Assembly (NCBI RefSeq): GCF_037450285.1
Contig: NZ_JAQISN010000004.1
Location: 310,001-374,000 of the forward strand
Source: Erwinia sp. SLM-02
Lineage (GTDB): Bacteria; Pseudomonadota; Gammaproteobacteria; Enterobacterales; Enterobacteriaceae
DNA: 64,000 nt
Reading direction: 5' to 3'
The position numbers and the translations under genes are program-made. The notes under the pieces were generated by a model, which worked only from the letters and a program-made list of their open reading frames with translations, was not told where the DNA came from and did no database searches. Shown here piece by piece: positions 49,683 through 58,980 of the stretch (position 1 is the first letter of the stretch; the number at the start of each line of letters is the position of its first letter).

Positions 49683-52406
49683 TTACTGGGTGCTCACGCC
49701 CATTCCCATCAGCTTAAGCAGCTGCTGTGCCTGCTGTACCGCCTCCTGACGATGGACCACGCCAAGCTTCTGATACAGATTGCGGATATGGGTTTTGATG
49801 GTGGTGGCCGCCACGTCCAGCTCGCCCGCGATGCGCTCGTTGCTGTAGCCGGAATAAATCAGGCCCAGTACCTGCCACTCGCGCTGGGTCAGCGGGCTGG
49901 TGCGGATCAGCTCCGGTACCTGCGGATGGGTCAGCAGGCGGGTAACAAAGCTTTCGTCAAAGTGTGCGAACTTGTGGCGATGATGCTGATTAATATCGCG
50001 CAGGATACGCTGAGCGCGCCGCTGTTCCATTTCCGGCAGCGTGTTGAGCTGCAACAGCTGGCGGAGCTGCTGAGCCATCGGCTCGCCTTCAATCACAAAA
50101 TGACTGATAAAGCCGGTACGGTTGGCCAGCGTCAGCGCTTCAATCAGCGCCTGCTGGGCTTCGGCTTTACGGCCTTCCCGCCAGTACAGCGCGTTGCTGA
50201 GCAGCAGGTTACGGTTTAAGTCGCTGGTCAGCAGCAGGCGGCGTGCATTGTCATTCAGTTCGTCCAGTACCACTTCCGCCTGGCTGAACTGACCGAGCAG
50301 GATCTGGGCGCGGGCGATATTGCGCCACTGCCCCTGTAAGAAGTGATTATCGGCATCCGCCGGTTTCAGGGTCAGACCCAACCAGCCGGTGGCCGTGGTG
50401 ACGTCGTGGGTCATCTGCCAGTAAATTACCCGCGCCTCGTCGGCGTTGGTTACCCAGTCGCTGTGGTAGTGGCCGTTGCTGAGCAGATTCTCACAGCGGT
50501 TCAGATAGCGACGGGCGTTATCCAGATCGCCGCGCGCCAGCGCGCATTTCGCCAGTACCGTCAGGCACTGAAGCTGCTGCTGCGGGTGGAAATTTTCCAG
50601 CACTTTTAGCCCGGCGCGGGCGGCGTTTTCGGCGTCGTCCAGATGTGCCCACGAGAGCAACAGCTGCGCACGCAGGCGCAGCAGGAACTCATGCATTGGC
50701 AGCTGCTCCAGCCCTTCTTCCGCAATCAGACGGAATGCCTGCTCCTGCGTGTCCCAGGCCGTTTGCAGATAACCCTGCGCAATCAGGATTTCGCTCTGCT
50801 GCAGCAGCGCCCACAGCGCGTAGTGGCAGACGTTCTCCTGCCGCGCCATCTGTGCGGTTTGCTGCATCATCATCAGTGCCATAGCCAGCTCGCCCCGGCA
50901 GTGCAGCACTTCTCCGCGCACCGAGGTGGCGACGATACGGCTGAAGGCGCAGCTCAGCGGCAGGGTATCCAGCGCCAGCAGCGCCAGCCGGTCGGCTTCA
51001 TCCGGTCGCCCGGCGTTGATCGCCACCTGGGCGCGCAGGGCGTTAAATTCCGCGCTGAGCAGCGCATCGACCACCACCTGCTCCCGCGCCATTTCCTGTT
51101 CGGCCCGCGCCAGCAGGCGGTCAACTTCGTTGTAGCGGTGCTGGCTCTGCGCCAGCCACGCCTGCAGCAGGATCAGCCGGGGATTTTCAACCAGCTGCTT
51201 CCAGGGCAGCGCCTGTAGGCCTTTTTCCAGCAGCGTCAGTTCGCTGTGGTTAAACAGGGTCCACGCGTGGCGCAGCAGAATATCGCGCAGCAGAGGGATA
51301 TCTTCCGCTTCCAGCGCGTGATGGATCGCCTCACCGGCATAGCCCTGGGCCATCCAGCCCTCGGCGGCGGCGCGGTGAATGGCGTGCAGCTCGCTGCCGA
51401 GCTCCCACTGGCAGCGCTGGCGCAGGAAGGAGGCAAACAGCGGATGGAAGTTGAACCACTCGCCGCGCTCGTCCATGCGCTGAATAAACAGCCCCTGACG
51501 TTCGGTTTCTTCCAGCCGCCGCTGGCCGCACTCTTCGCGGGTCAGGCGGGCAATCAGCCCGTCGTTCATCGAGCGCAGCACCGAGCTGCGCAGCAGGAAG
51601 TTACGCGTGGCATCGTCCACACAGTCCAGCACCTCATCCACCAGATAATCCGCCAGATGGCTGGCGTTGATCCCGGCCAGGCGCTGGGCAGACTGATGGG
51701 TTGGCGTATTGGACTGGCGGGCGGAAAGGGCGATCAGCTGTAGCGCGGTGGCCCATCCGGCCACTTCATCACACAGCCGCTGCGATTCCTGTTCGGCGAT
51801 CGGCTGCTGCAGGCGACCGGCGAAAAAGGCGCGGGTTTCTTCATGGGTGAAGGCCAGCGACTGGCTGTTGATTTCCAGCAGCTGCTCGCGCACGCGCAGA
51901 TTGGCAATACCTAAAGACGGCAGATTGCGGGAGAGGATCACCAGCGTCAGGTTTTCCGGCTGATGGCGCAGGAAAAAGCGCATTGCCTGATGAATCACGT
52001 CATTGGTCAGCTGGTGGTAATCATCAATTACGATGGTCAGCGGCGACTGCCATTCGGCCAGCTCGATAAACAGCTGTGAGAACAGGGCATTCAGCGAGGC
52101 ATACTGCCTTTTTGACGCCAGAGCCTCACTGCGGACGCAGTGGCCGCCGGTCGCCTGTTGAATGGCCGCCATAAAATAGTTGGCGAAGCGTTCGGGATAG
52201 TTGTCGCTTTCATCCAGCGAGTACCAGCCCAGATCGCTTTTTCCTGCTGCCCACTGGGCCATCAGTGTCGTTTTACCATAGCCTGCCGGGCTGGTGACCA
52301 GCACCAGACGGTAAAGATGGGTGTTGGCCAGCCTGGCGATCAGGCGATCGCGTACCAGCGTATTCTCTAACCTTAGCGGTCTGCTTAGTTTTGAGGGTAT
52401 CAGCAT
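49683..52406 (-). CDS. malT: Maltose regulon activator MalT
   Basis: This 907-residue STAND-type ATPase and LuxR-family activator responds to maltotriose plus ATP. It begins MLIPSKLSRPLRLENTLVRDRL. Walker A is TSPAGYGKTTLMAQWAAGK (about 38-56). It has IDDYHQLTNDVIHQAMRFFLRHQPENLTLVILSRNLP (Walker B and sensor), then a long helical-repeat sensor domain, and ends in a LuxR HTH (TSPLTQREWQVLGLIYSGYSNERIAGELDVAATTIKTHIRNLYQKLGV). The ATG at 52406 matches the E. coli start (901 residues); the in-frame ATG three codons upstream is less likely. The malPQ genes it controls lie divergently across 565 bp. Confidence 0.96.
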   Translation of the reverse strand: MLIPSKLSRPLRLENTLVRDRLIARLANTHLYRLVLVTSPAGYGKTTLMAQWAAGKSDLGWYSLDESDNYPERFANYFMAAIQQATGGHCVRSEALASKRQYASLNALFSQLFIELAEWQSPLTIVIDDYHQLTNDVIHQAMRFFLRHQPENLTLVILSRNLPSLGIANLRVREQLLEINSQSLAFTHEETRAFFAGRLQQPIAEQESQRLCDEVAGWATALQLIALSARQSNTPTHQSAQRLAGINASHLADYLVDEVLDCVDDATRNFLLRSSVLRSMNDGLIARLTREECGQRRLEETERQGLFIQRMDERGEWFNFHPLFASFLRQRCQWELGSELHAIHRAAAEGWMAQGYAGEAIHHALEAEDIPLLRDILLRHAWTLFNHSELTLLEKGLQALPWKQLVENPRLILLQAWLAQSQHRYNEVDRLLARAEQEMAREQVVVDALLSAEFNALRAQVAINAGRPDEADRLALLALDTLPLSCAFSRIVATSVRGEVLHCRGELAMALMMMQQTAQMARQENVCHYALWALLQQSEILIAQGYLQTAWDTQEQAFRLIAEEGLEQLPMHEFLLRLRAQLLLSWAHLDDAENAARAGLKVLENFHPQQQLQCLTVLAKCALARGDLDNARRYLNRCENLLSNGHYHSDWVTNADEARVIYWQMTHDVTTATGWLGLTLKPADADNHFLQGQWRNIARAQILLGQFSQAEVVLDELNDNARRLLLTSDLNRNLLLSNALYWREGRKAEAQQALIEALTLANRTGFISHFVIEGEPMAQQLRQLLQLNTLPEMEQRRAQRILRDINQHHRHKFAHFDESFVTRLLTHPQVPELIRTSPLTQREWQVLGLIYSGYSNERIAGELDVAATTIKTHIRNLYQKLGVVHRQEAVQQAQQLLKLMGMGVSTQ

Positions 52407-52619
52407 GGCGAACACTTCACTGTGTGATGGCGAAAGAAGAAATAAAATGAATTATTTCGCAGCGTGTAATTAAAATACCTTCGACCAGGATGACTCGTAT
52501 TGCAAGATGCAGTGCAAATGGAGATTCTGTAAGTTGCACTGCATCACATTTCCTTATGATTTTTTACATCGTGCCACACTGGCGCGATTAATGAATTGAC
52601 GCATACTTAATTAAATCGC

Positions 52620-52779
52620 ATTACTTTTAACTCACCCCGCCTACCTCTTTTTTAGCCGTGCAGTGCGCGCTGCCGATTGATTGTGCGTTTCATCCGGGCT
52701 GCCGGTCCGGCGAGCTGTACCCTCTGATTGTCATTCTTGTTTTTTATTTGCTCATCGCATTATGCGATGAGCTTTTTTT
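52620..52779 (+). ncRNA. Candidate small RNA ending in an intrinsic terminator
   Basis: A perfect hairpin (GCTCATCGCAT 52750-52760 / ATGCGATGAGC 52762-52772) followed by seven T lies on the plus strand, and the U-rich TTCTTGTTTTTTATTTG comes just before it. This pairing is typical of Hfq-binding small RNA 3' ends. No plus-strand protein gene lies upstream, because malT runs the other way. A possible promoter is TTGACG (52596-52601) with a weak -10 near 52619-52625; the 5' end given here is only a guess. Confidence 0.4.
52750..52779 (+). terminator. Orphan plus-strand terminator between malT and malP
   Basis: An 11-bp perfect stem with a one-base nominal loop (in practice a slightly larger loop) and a run of seven T. 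The minus strand has no T run, so it is directional. Confidence 0.8.
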
Positions 52780-52836
52780 CGTATTGGCGTCTTAACTGTA
52801 AGGTGCTGGCGATCACATTTTCACCTACGCCCCACG

Positions 52837-52870
52837 ACTCCTCCCTGGTAAAAATTGCCCGGGGATGATG
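52837..52870 (+). promoter_or_regulatory. MalT boxes before malP
   Basis: GGGGATGATG (52861-52870) fits the MalT consensus GGGGAKGAGG at 9 of 10 positions. AGGGAGGAGT on the minus strand (52846-52837) fits at 8 of 10. A poorer third copy on the minus strand is at about 52876-52885. Confidence 0.7.
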
Positions 52871-52971
52871 CTCTGTCATCCGGCGTCGTTAGCATGTGCG
52901 CATTGGTCTGGCACAGTATTTCGGGTCATGACGGCAGTTCGTCAATTTGAAACCATTTTGTGAGGGAAGTT

Positions 52972-55374
52972 ATGTCGCAACAGCAATTCAATAAAGCACG
53001 TTTTGACGCGGCTCTGACGCGTCAGTGGCAGCACCTGGGCTATACCTCCGCCGCTGAGATGACCCCACACCAGTGGTGGCAGGCGATTAGCGGCGCGCTG
53101 GCCGAACTGCTGGCGGCGCAGCCGGTAGCACAGGTGGAAAAAAATCAGCGGCACGTTAACTATATCTCGATGGAATTTCTGATTGGGCGACTGACCGGCA
53201 ACAATCTGCTGAATCTCGGCTGGTATGACGAGGTGAAAGCCGCGCTGGCGGCGCATCAGTGCGACCTGAGTGAACTGCTGGAAGAGGAAGTCGACCCCGC
53301 GCTGGGCAACGGCGGCCTCGGACGTCTGGCGGCCTGCTATCTCGACTCAATGGCGACGGTGGGGCAGTCGGCAACCGGCTATGGCCTTAACTATCAGTAT
53401 GGCCTGTTCCGTCAGTCGTTTGCCGATGGCCAGCAGAAAGAAGCCCCGGACGACTGGCACCGTGAGAGCTATCCGTGGTTTCGCCATAATGCCGCGCTGG
53501 ATGTGAATGTCGGCATCGGCGGTAAGGTGGTGAAGAACGGCGCAGGCGGTTTCAGCTGGCAGCCCGCCTTCACCCTGCGCGGCGAGGCGTGGGATCTGCC
53601 GGTAACCGGCTACCGAAACGGCTTGGTGCAGCCGCTGCGCCTGTGGCAGGCGACGCACGCCCACCCGTTCGATCTGACGCTGTTTAACGACGGCAAATTC
53701 CTTAAGGCCGAGCAGCAGGGCATTGATGCCGCGAAGCTGACCAAAGTGCTTTATCCAAATGATAACCATCAGGAAGGCAAGCGCCTGCGCCTGATGCAGC
53801 AGTACTTCCAGTGCGCCTGCTCGGTGGCTGACATTCTGCGCCGCCATCACCTGGCCGGCCGCAAGCTGCACGAGCTGCCGGACTTCGAAGTCATCCAGCT
53901 CAACGATACCCATCCAACCATTGCGATCCCGGAAATGCTGCGGGTGCTGATCGATGACCACCAGCTGGGCTGGGATGATGCCTGGGCAATCGTCAGCAAA
54001 ACCTTTGCCTACACCAACCACACCCTGATGCCGGAAGCGCTGGAGCGCTGGGACGAGCGATTAATCCGCAGCCTGCTGCCGCGCCACTTTACGCTGATCA
54101 AAGAGATCGATCGCCGCTTTAAAAAGCAGGTGGAGAAGCAGTGGCCGGGGGATGAAAAAGTCTGGGCGAAGCTGGCTATCGTTCATGACAAACAGGTGCG
54201 GATGGCGAACCTGTGCGTGGTCAGCGGCTTTGCCGTTAACGGCGTGGCGGCGCTGCACTCCGATCTGGTCGTCAAGGATCTGTTCCCCGAGTATCACCAG
54301 CTGTGGCCGGAGAAATTCCATAACGTTACCAACGGCATTACGCCGCGCCGCTGGCTGAAGCAGTGTAACCCGGCGCTGTCCGCGCTGATCGACGAGACGC
54401 TGAAGGAAGAGTGGGCCGACAATCTGGATGCCCTGCGCGGGCTTGAGAAGTACGCCGATGACAAGGCCTTCCGCCAGCGCTATCGCCAGATCAAGCACGA
54501 TAACAAAGTACGCCTGGCGGCGTACATTAAGCAGCGCACCGGCATTGTGGTCAGTCCGGACGCGCTGTTTGACGTGCAGATCAAGCGCCTGCATGAGTAC
54601 AAGCGCCAGCATCTGGGGCTGATGCATATCCTCTCCTGCTATAAGCGGCTGCGCGAGAACCCGAAGCAGGACTGGGTGCCGAGGGTCTTCCTGTTTGGTG
54701 CCAAAGCCGCACCGGGTTACTATCTGGCGAAAAATATTATCTTCGCTATCAACAAGGTGGCGGAGAAGATCAATAACGATCCGCTGATCGGCGACAGGCT
54801 GAAAGTGGTGTTTATCCCCGACTACCGCATCACGGCGGCGGAGCTGATGATCCCGGCGGCGGATCTCTCCGAGCAGATCTCCACGGCGGGCTATGAAGCC
54901 TCCGGCACCGGCAACATGAAGCTGGCGCTGAACGGGGCGCTGACCGTCGGCACCATGGACGGCGCTAACGTTGAGATTGCCGAGCAGGTCGGGGAAGAGA
55001 ACATCTTTATCTTCGGCAATCGCGTGGATGACGTGAAAGCGCTGAAGGCCGGGGGCTACGATCCGCTGAAGCTGCGCAAAAAAGACAAGCATCTGGACAG
55101 CCTGTTGAAAGAGCTGGAAAACGGTTTCTTCAGCGGCGGCGATAAACACGCCTTCGATATGATGCTGCACAGCCTGACGAAGGGCGGCGACCCGTGGCTG
55201 GTACTGGCGGACTTTGCCAGCTACTGCGAGGCGCAGCTGCGGGTAGAAGCGCTGTACCGTGACCAGGAGGCCTGGAGCCGGGCGGCCGTTCTCAATACCG
55301 CGCGGACCGGGATGTTCAGCTCCGACCGCTCAATTCGTGACTATCAGCAACGCATCTGGCAGGCAAAACGCTAA
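52972..55374 (+). CDS. malP: Maltodextrin phosphorylase
   Basis: This 800-residue PLP-dependent GT35 enzyme (E. coli MalP 797) phosphorolyses maltodextrins to glucose-1-phosphate. PLP binds Lys650 in EASGTGNMKLALNGALTVGTMDGANVEI. Other family motifs are EEEVDPALGNGGLGRLAACYLDS, YGLNYQYGLFRQ and HEYKRQHLGLMHI. The ATG at 52972 follows GAGGGAAG. It is cotranscribed with malQ (9 bp gap) and activated by MalT. Confidence 0.96.
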   Translation: MSQQQFNKARFDAALTRQWQHLGYTSAAEMTPHQWWQAISGALAELLAAQPVAQVEKNQRHVNYISMEFLIGRLTGNNLLNLGWYDEVKAALAAHQCDLSELLEEEVDPALGNGGLGRLAACYLDSMATVGQSATGYGLNYQYGLFRQSFADGQQKEAPDDWHRESYPWFRHNAALDVNVGIGGKVVKNGAGGFSWQPAFTLRGEAWDLPVTGYRNGLVQPLRLWQATHAHPFDLTLFNDGKFLKAEQQGIDAAKLTKVLYPNDNHQEGKRLRLMQQYFQCACSVADILRRHHLAGRKLHELPDFEVIQLNDTHPTIAIPEMLRVLIDDHQLGWDDAWAIVSKTFAYTNHTLMPEALERWDERLIRSLLPRHFTLIKEIDRRFKKQVEKQWPGDEKVWAKLAIVHDKQVRMANLCVVSGFAVNGVAALHSDLVVKDLFPEYHQLWPEKFHNVTNGITPRRWLKQCNPALSALIDETLKEEWADNLDALRGLEKYADDKAFRQRYRQIKHDNKVRLAAYIKQRTGIVVSPDALFDVQIKRLHEYKRQHLGLMHILSCYKRLRENPKQDWVPRVFLFGAKAAPGYYLAKNIIFAINKVAEKINNDPLIGDRLKVVFIPDYRITAAELMIPAADLSEQISTAGYEASGTGNMKLALNGALTVGTMDGANVEIAEQVGEENIFIFGNRVDDVKALKAGGYDPLKLRKKDKHLDSLLKELENGFFSGGDKHAFDMMLHSLTKGGDPWLVLADFASYCEAQLRVEALYRDQEAWSRAAVLNTARTGMFSSDRSIRDYQQRIWQAKR

Positions 55375-55383
55375 GGACGGCCT

Positions 55384-57465
55384 ATGGATAATCAGCAATT
55401 TGAACAGGCCGCCGCCGCTGCGGGTATCGCGGCGGAGTACATCAACGCCAGGGGCGAGCCGGAAGTCATTCCGCTGGCGACGCGGCAAAAACTGCTGGCG
55501 GCGATGCACGAGGTGCCAAAAGCCGAACGCGTGCCGCTGCCGCCGTGCAAAGTGCTGCTCAACAGGCGTGAGCAGCGGTTAAGCATTGGCGGCAGCGGCG
55601 AGTACCAGTGGCATCTGCACACCGAAAAGGGCAAAGAGTTTCACGGGCAGGTCTCGGCGGGGGCGACGCTGTTGCTGCCGCCCCGCCTGCCGAACGGCTA
55701 CCATCAACTGCTGCTCAGCCAGGGAAAAAAGCAGTGGCTGTGCCGGGTGATTATCGCGCCGAAGCGTTGTTATGAACCTGCTGCCCTGAAGCAGGGCGAG
55801 AAGCTGTGGGGATCCTGCGTGCAGCTTTATACCCTGCGCTCTGAGCAGAACTGGGGGATGGGGGATTTCGGCGATCTGAAGCGGATGGTCGGCGAAGTGG
55901 CGCAGCGCGGCGGGGCATTTATCGGCCTGAACCCCGTTCATGCCCTGTATCCGGCCGCGCCGGAAAATGCCAGCCCGTACAGCCCGTCATCGCGCCGCTG
56001 GCTCAATGTGATGTACATCGACGTGGGCGCCGTGGAAGATTTCCAGCAGAGCGAAGAGGCGCAGCGCTGGTGGCAGCTGAGTGAGACGCAGGCCACGCTG
56101 GCCGCGGTGCGTGAGGCCGACTGGGTGGACTATGGCCCGGTGGGTGCACTAAAAATTCAGGGGCTGCGCTACGCGTGGCAGCACTTCAGCAGCCGGCTGC
56201 CCGACGACAGAATGCGGCTGGAGTTTGAGCAGTTTATTACCTGCGGCGGGGAAAGCCTGTTTAACCAGGCGGCCTACGATGCCCTTCACGCTTATATGCT
56301 GAAAGAGGATGCCAGCCGCTGGGGCTGGCCGGTGTGGCCGGAGGCCTGGCAGCACGGCGACAGCGATGCGGTGCAGCAGTTCTGCCGGCGCCACGAGGAT
56401 GAGGTGCGCTTCTGGCTGTGGCTGCAGTGGCTGGCGCACCGTCAGTTTGATGAATGCTGGCAGTTCAGCCAGCAGCAGGGCATGCCCATCGGGCTTTATC
56501 GCGACCTCGCCGTTGGCGTCGCCGAAGGCGGCTCGGAAACCTGGTGCGATCGCGAGCTGTACTGCCTGAAGGCATCTGTGGGTGCACCGCCGGATATTCT
56601 CGGGCCGCTGGGGCAGAACTGGGGACTGCCGCCGATGGATCCGCACGTGATGGCGGCGCGCGGCTATCAGCCCTTTATCGATCTGCTGCGGGCCAATATG
56701 GCCAGCTGCGGGGCGCTGCGTATCGATCACGTGATGTCGCTGCTGCGCCTGTGGTGGATCCCCTATGGCGAGACGGCCAACTTCGGCGCCTACGTTTACT
56801 ACCCGGTTGACGATCTGATGGCGATCCTCGCGCTGGAAAGCGAGCGCCATCAGTGCATGGTAATCGGCGAGGATCTGGGCACCGTTCCGGCGGAAATCGT
56901 CGGTAAGCTGCGCGACAGCGGGATCTACTCGTGGAAGGTGCTGTACTTCGAGCAGCAGGATAAGGATACCTGGCGGCCACCGGCCGACTGGCCGCGGCAG
57001 TCGATGGCCAGCGCCACCACGCACGATCTGCCGACCCTGCGCGGATTCTGGAACGTCGGGGATTTAACGCTGGGGGAAACGCTGGGCCTGTATCCGGATA
57101 AAGTGGTGCTGAGCGGGCTGTTTGCCGATCGCGCGAAGCAAAAACAGGCGCTGCTGGACGCGCTTCACCGGTTCGGCTGTGTGCCAAAACGTTATGCAAA
57201 ACGGGCGGATAAACGTGACATGGACGCCACGCTGAATCGCGGGATGCAGCGCTATATTGCCGACAGCAACAGCGCGCTGCTGGGTTTACAGCCGGAGGAC
57301 TGGCTGGATATGGCGAAGCCGGTCAACGTGCCCGGCACCACCGATCAGTACCCCAACTGGCGCAGAAAACTCAGTGCCAGCCTGGAGGCGATGTTTGCTG
57401 ATGAGGGGATCAACCGGCTGATCGGCGATCTCGATCGCCGCCGCAGGGCGGGGAAAACCGCCTGA
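55384..57465 (+). CDS. malQ: 4-alpha-glucanotransferase (amylomaltase)
   Basis: This 693-residue GH77 enzyme (E. coli MalQ 694) transfers maltodextrin segments between chains so that MalP can use them. The N-terminal domain is of the enterobacterial type. The GH77 core has WGMGDFGDLKRMV, FIGLNPVHALYPAAPENASPYSPSSRRWLN, ALRIDHVMSLLRLWWIP (nucleophile Asp in RIDH), VIGEDLGTVP (acid/base Glu) and SMASATTHDLPTLRGFW (third carboxylate Asp). It is the second gene of the malPQ operon. Confidence 0.96.
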   Translation: MDNQQFEQAAAAAGIAAEYINARGEPEVIPLATRQKLLAAMHEVPKAERVPLPPCKVLLNRREQRLSIGGSGEYQWHLHTEKGKEFHGQVSAGATLLLPPRLPNGYHQLLLSQGKKQWLCRVIIAPKRCYEPAALKQGEKLWGSCVQLYTLRSEQNWGMGDFGDLKRMVGEVAQRGGAFIGLNPVHALYPAAPENASPYSPSSRRWLNVMYIDVGAVEDFQQSEEAQRWWQLSETQATLAAVREADWVDYGPVGALKIQGLRYAWQHFSSRLPDDRMRLEFEQFITCGGESLFNQAAYDALHAYMLKEDASRWGWPVWPEAWQHGDSDAVQQFCRRHEDEVRFWLWLQWLAHRQFDECWQFSQQQGMPIGLYRDLAVGVAEGGSETWCDRELYCLKASVGAPPDILGPLGQNWGLPPMDPHVMAARGYQPFIDLLRANMASCGALRIDHVMSLLRLWWIPYGETANFGAYVYYPVDDLMAILALESERHQCMVIGEDLGTVPAEIVGKLRDSGIYSWKVLYFEQQDKDTWRPPADWPRQSMASATTHDLPTLRGFWNVGDLTLGETLGLYPDKVVLSGLFADRAKQKQALLDALHRFGCVPKRYAKRADKRDMDATLNRGMQRYIADSNSALLGLQPEDWLDMAKPVNVPGTTDQYPNWRRKLSASLEAMFADEGINRLIGDLDRRRRAGKTA

Positions 57466-57469
57466 ATCG

Positions 57470-57500
57470 CCGCCTCTGCCGCTCAGCGTGGCAGAGGCGG
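57470..57500. terminator. Perfect 11-bp hairpin between malQ and the fabF-like gene
   Basis: CCGCCTCTGCC (57470-57480) pairs with GGCAGAGGCGG (57490-57500) around a 9-base loop. It has no T run, so termination is possible but not certain. Confidence 0.5.
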
Positions 57501-57507
57501 CCACGGA

Positions 57508-58782
57508 TTACTCTTTAAAGGCTTTAAAAATCACCGAGGCATTCACGCCGCCGAAACCAAATCCATTCACCAGCGCGGTGTGGATCGGCATCGGGCGGGC
57601 GGTATTCTGCACCACGTTCAGTGCCTGCGCGGCGTCATCCAGCCGCTCGATATTCAGCGACGGTGGCGCTATCTGCTGGCGTATCGCCATCAGGGAGAAG
57701 ATCGAGCCGACGGCCCCGGCGGCACCCAGCAGGTGCCCGGTTGCCGATTTGGTGGACGATATTGCGGTTTTCGCGCCTTTTCCCAGCACGCTCAGCAGGG
57801 CGTTAATCTCCGCCAGATCGCCGACCGGCGTGGAGGTGGAGTGGGCGTTAACATAGTCGAGATCCTCCCCCGTCAGTTTCGCCTGCGCGAGGGCCAGCTG
57901 CATCGATCTGGCCGCACCTTCACCATCCTCCGGCCCGGCGGTAATGTGATAAGCATCCGAGGTGGTGCCGTAGCCCACCACCTCGCCAAGAATGGTGGCG
58001 CCGCGCTGGCGGGCGTGTTCCAGCTCTTCCAGCACCAGCATGCCAGCGCCTTCACCCATCACGAAGCCATCCCGCCCGGAATCAAACGGTCGGGATGCCA
58101 GCTCCGGCCGATCGTTCCAGGCGGTGGAAAGCGCGCGTGCGGCCTGGAAACCGCCCAGCGAAACCGGGTTAATGCAGGATTCGCTGCCGCCGACCACGGC
58201 GATATCGGCTTCGCCGCAGCGAATGGCGCGCAGGCCATCGCCTATGCTCTGAATGCTGGCGGCACAGGCGGAAACCGGCGTACCCAGCATGCCTTTGAAG
58301 CCGTATTTTATCGCCACCTGCGACGCGGCAAGGTTGGCAATAAACGAAGGGATGGTGAAGGGCGAAAGGCGACGACTGCCTTTTTCCGCCACGGTTTTGA
58401 CCGCGTTGCCGATGGCGTGGAAGCCGCCGATGCCGGTAGCGATAATGGTGGCCACCCGCAGTTTTGCGGCTTCGCTAAGGTTACGCAGGCCGGCCTGATT
58501 CACCGCCTCTTCGGCAGCGGCCAGTGCCAGATGAATGAAGCGGTCGGATTTGCGCTGCTCTTTCTGTGGGATCAGGGCATCAATGTCGAAGCCGTGTTCA
58601 GGATCCTGATTAACGTCAGGTACCTGTCCACCCACGCGGATGGTGGTGTCACCGTAGGCGTCGGCAGGGAGCGCAGAAATGCCGGACTTACCGGCAATCA
58701 GCCGCTGCCAGCTACCGCTTACACCATTTCCCAGTGGGCCTGTCAGTCCCATTCCGGTAATAACCACTCTTATATTATTCAT
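57508..58782 (-). CDS. Beta-ketoacyl-ACP synthase II paralogue (FabF-like)
   Basis: This 424-residue condensing enzyme has the intact Cys-His-His triad: Cys173 in PVSACAASIQSIG, His314 in VNAHSTSTPVGD and His350 in SSTKSATGHLLGAAGAVGSIF. It also has GFGFGGVNASVIFK at the C terminus. E. coli FabF is 412 residues with the triad at 163, 303 and 340. The usual NAHGTSTP reads NAHSTSTP here, and CAASI replaces the common CATG/CSTS form, so this is a diverged paralogue rather than housekeeping fabF, which normally lies with fabD-fabG-acpP. No acyl carrier protein, ketoreductase or other lipid gene is near. It may act in a specialised acyl-chain or secondary-lipid pathway. Confidence 0.85.
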   Translation of the reverse strand: MNNIRVVITGMGLTGPLGNGVSGSWQRLIAGKSGISALPADAYGDTTIRVGGQVPDVNQDPEHGFDIDALIPQKEQRKSDRFIHLALAAAEEAVNQAGLRNLSEAAKLRVATIIATGIGGFHAIGNAVKTVAEKGSRRLSPFTIPSFIANLAASQVAIKYGFKGMLGTPVSACAASIQSIGDGLRAIRCGEADIAVVGGSESCINPVSLGGFQAARALSTAWNDRPELASRPFDSGRDGFVMGEGAGMLVLEELEHARQRGATILGEVVGYGTTSDAYHITAGPEDGEGAARSMQLALAQAKLTGEDLDYVNAHSTSTPVGDLAEINALLSVLGKGAKTAISSTKSATGHLLGAAGAVGSIFSLMAIRQQIAPPSLNIERLDDAAQALNVVQNTARPMPIHTALVNGFGFGGVNASVIFKAFKE

Positions 58783-58927
58783 AGACAATGCTGTCACCCG
58801 GGTTAAGAAAGGAAATTTCAGTGTACACGTGTAAGCTGAAAGATCCAGCGCTAATCCCACGTTAAGCTCTTTGTGTATAACGAAGTTTTTTTGAGCGAAA
58901 ATTGATAGGGATGGAAAGCGGAACGCA

Positions 58928-58953
58928 TAAAAAAGGCGGCCACAAGGGCCGCC
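58928..58953 (-). terminator. Terminator after nfuA
   Basis: GGCGGCC (58935-58941) pairs with GGCCGCC (58947-58953); on the minus strand it is followed by a run of six T. Confidence 0.8.
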
Positions 58954-58980
58954 CGGAAAGCGATGATGTGCGTCAGTCGA

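Larger units (their letters stand above)
52407..52971. promoter_or_regulatory. malT/malPQ divergent regulatory region
   Basis: This 565-bp region has no protein gene. A perfect 12-bp inverted repeat (52506-52517 / 52534-52545) with an adjoining CRP-type half-site TCACA (52544-52548) lies in the malT promoter zone. An orphan terminator lies at 52750-52779, and MalT boxes lie at 52837-52846 and 52861-52870. A weak CRP-like site (GGTGC-N6-TCACA, 52802-52817) precedes malP. Confidence 0.6.
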
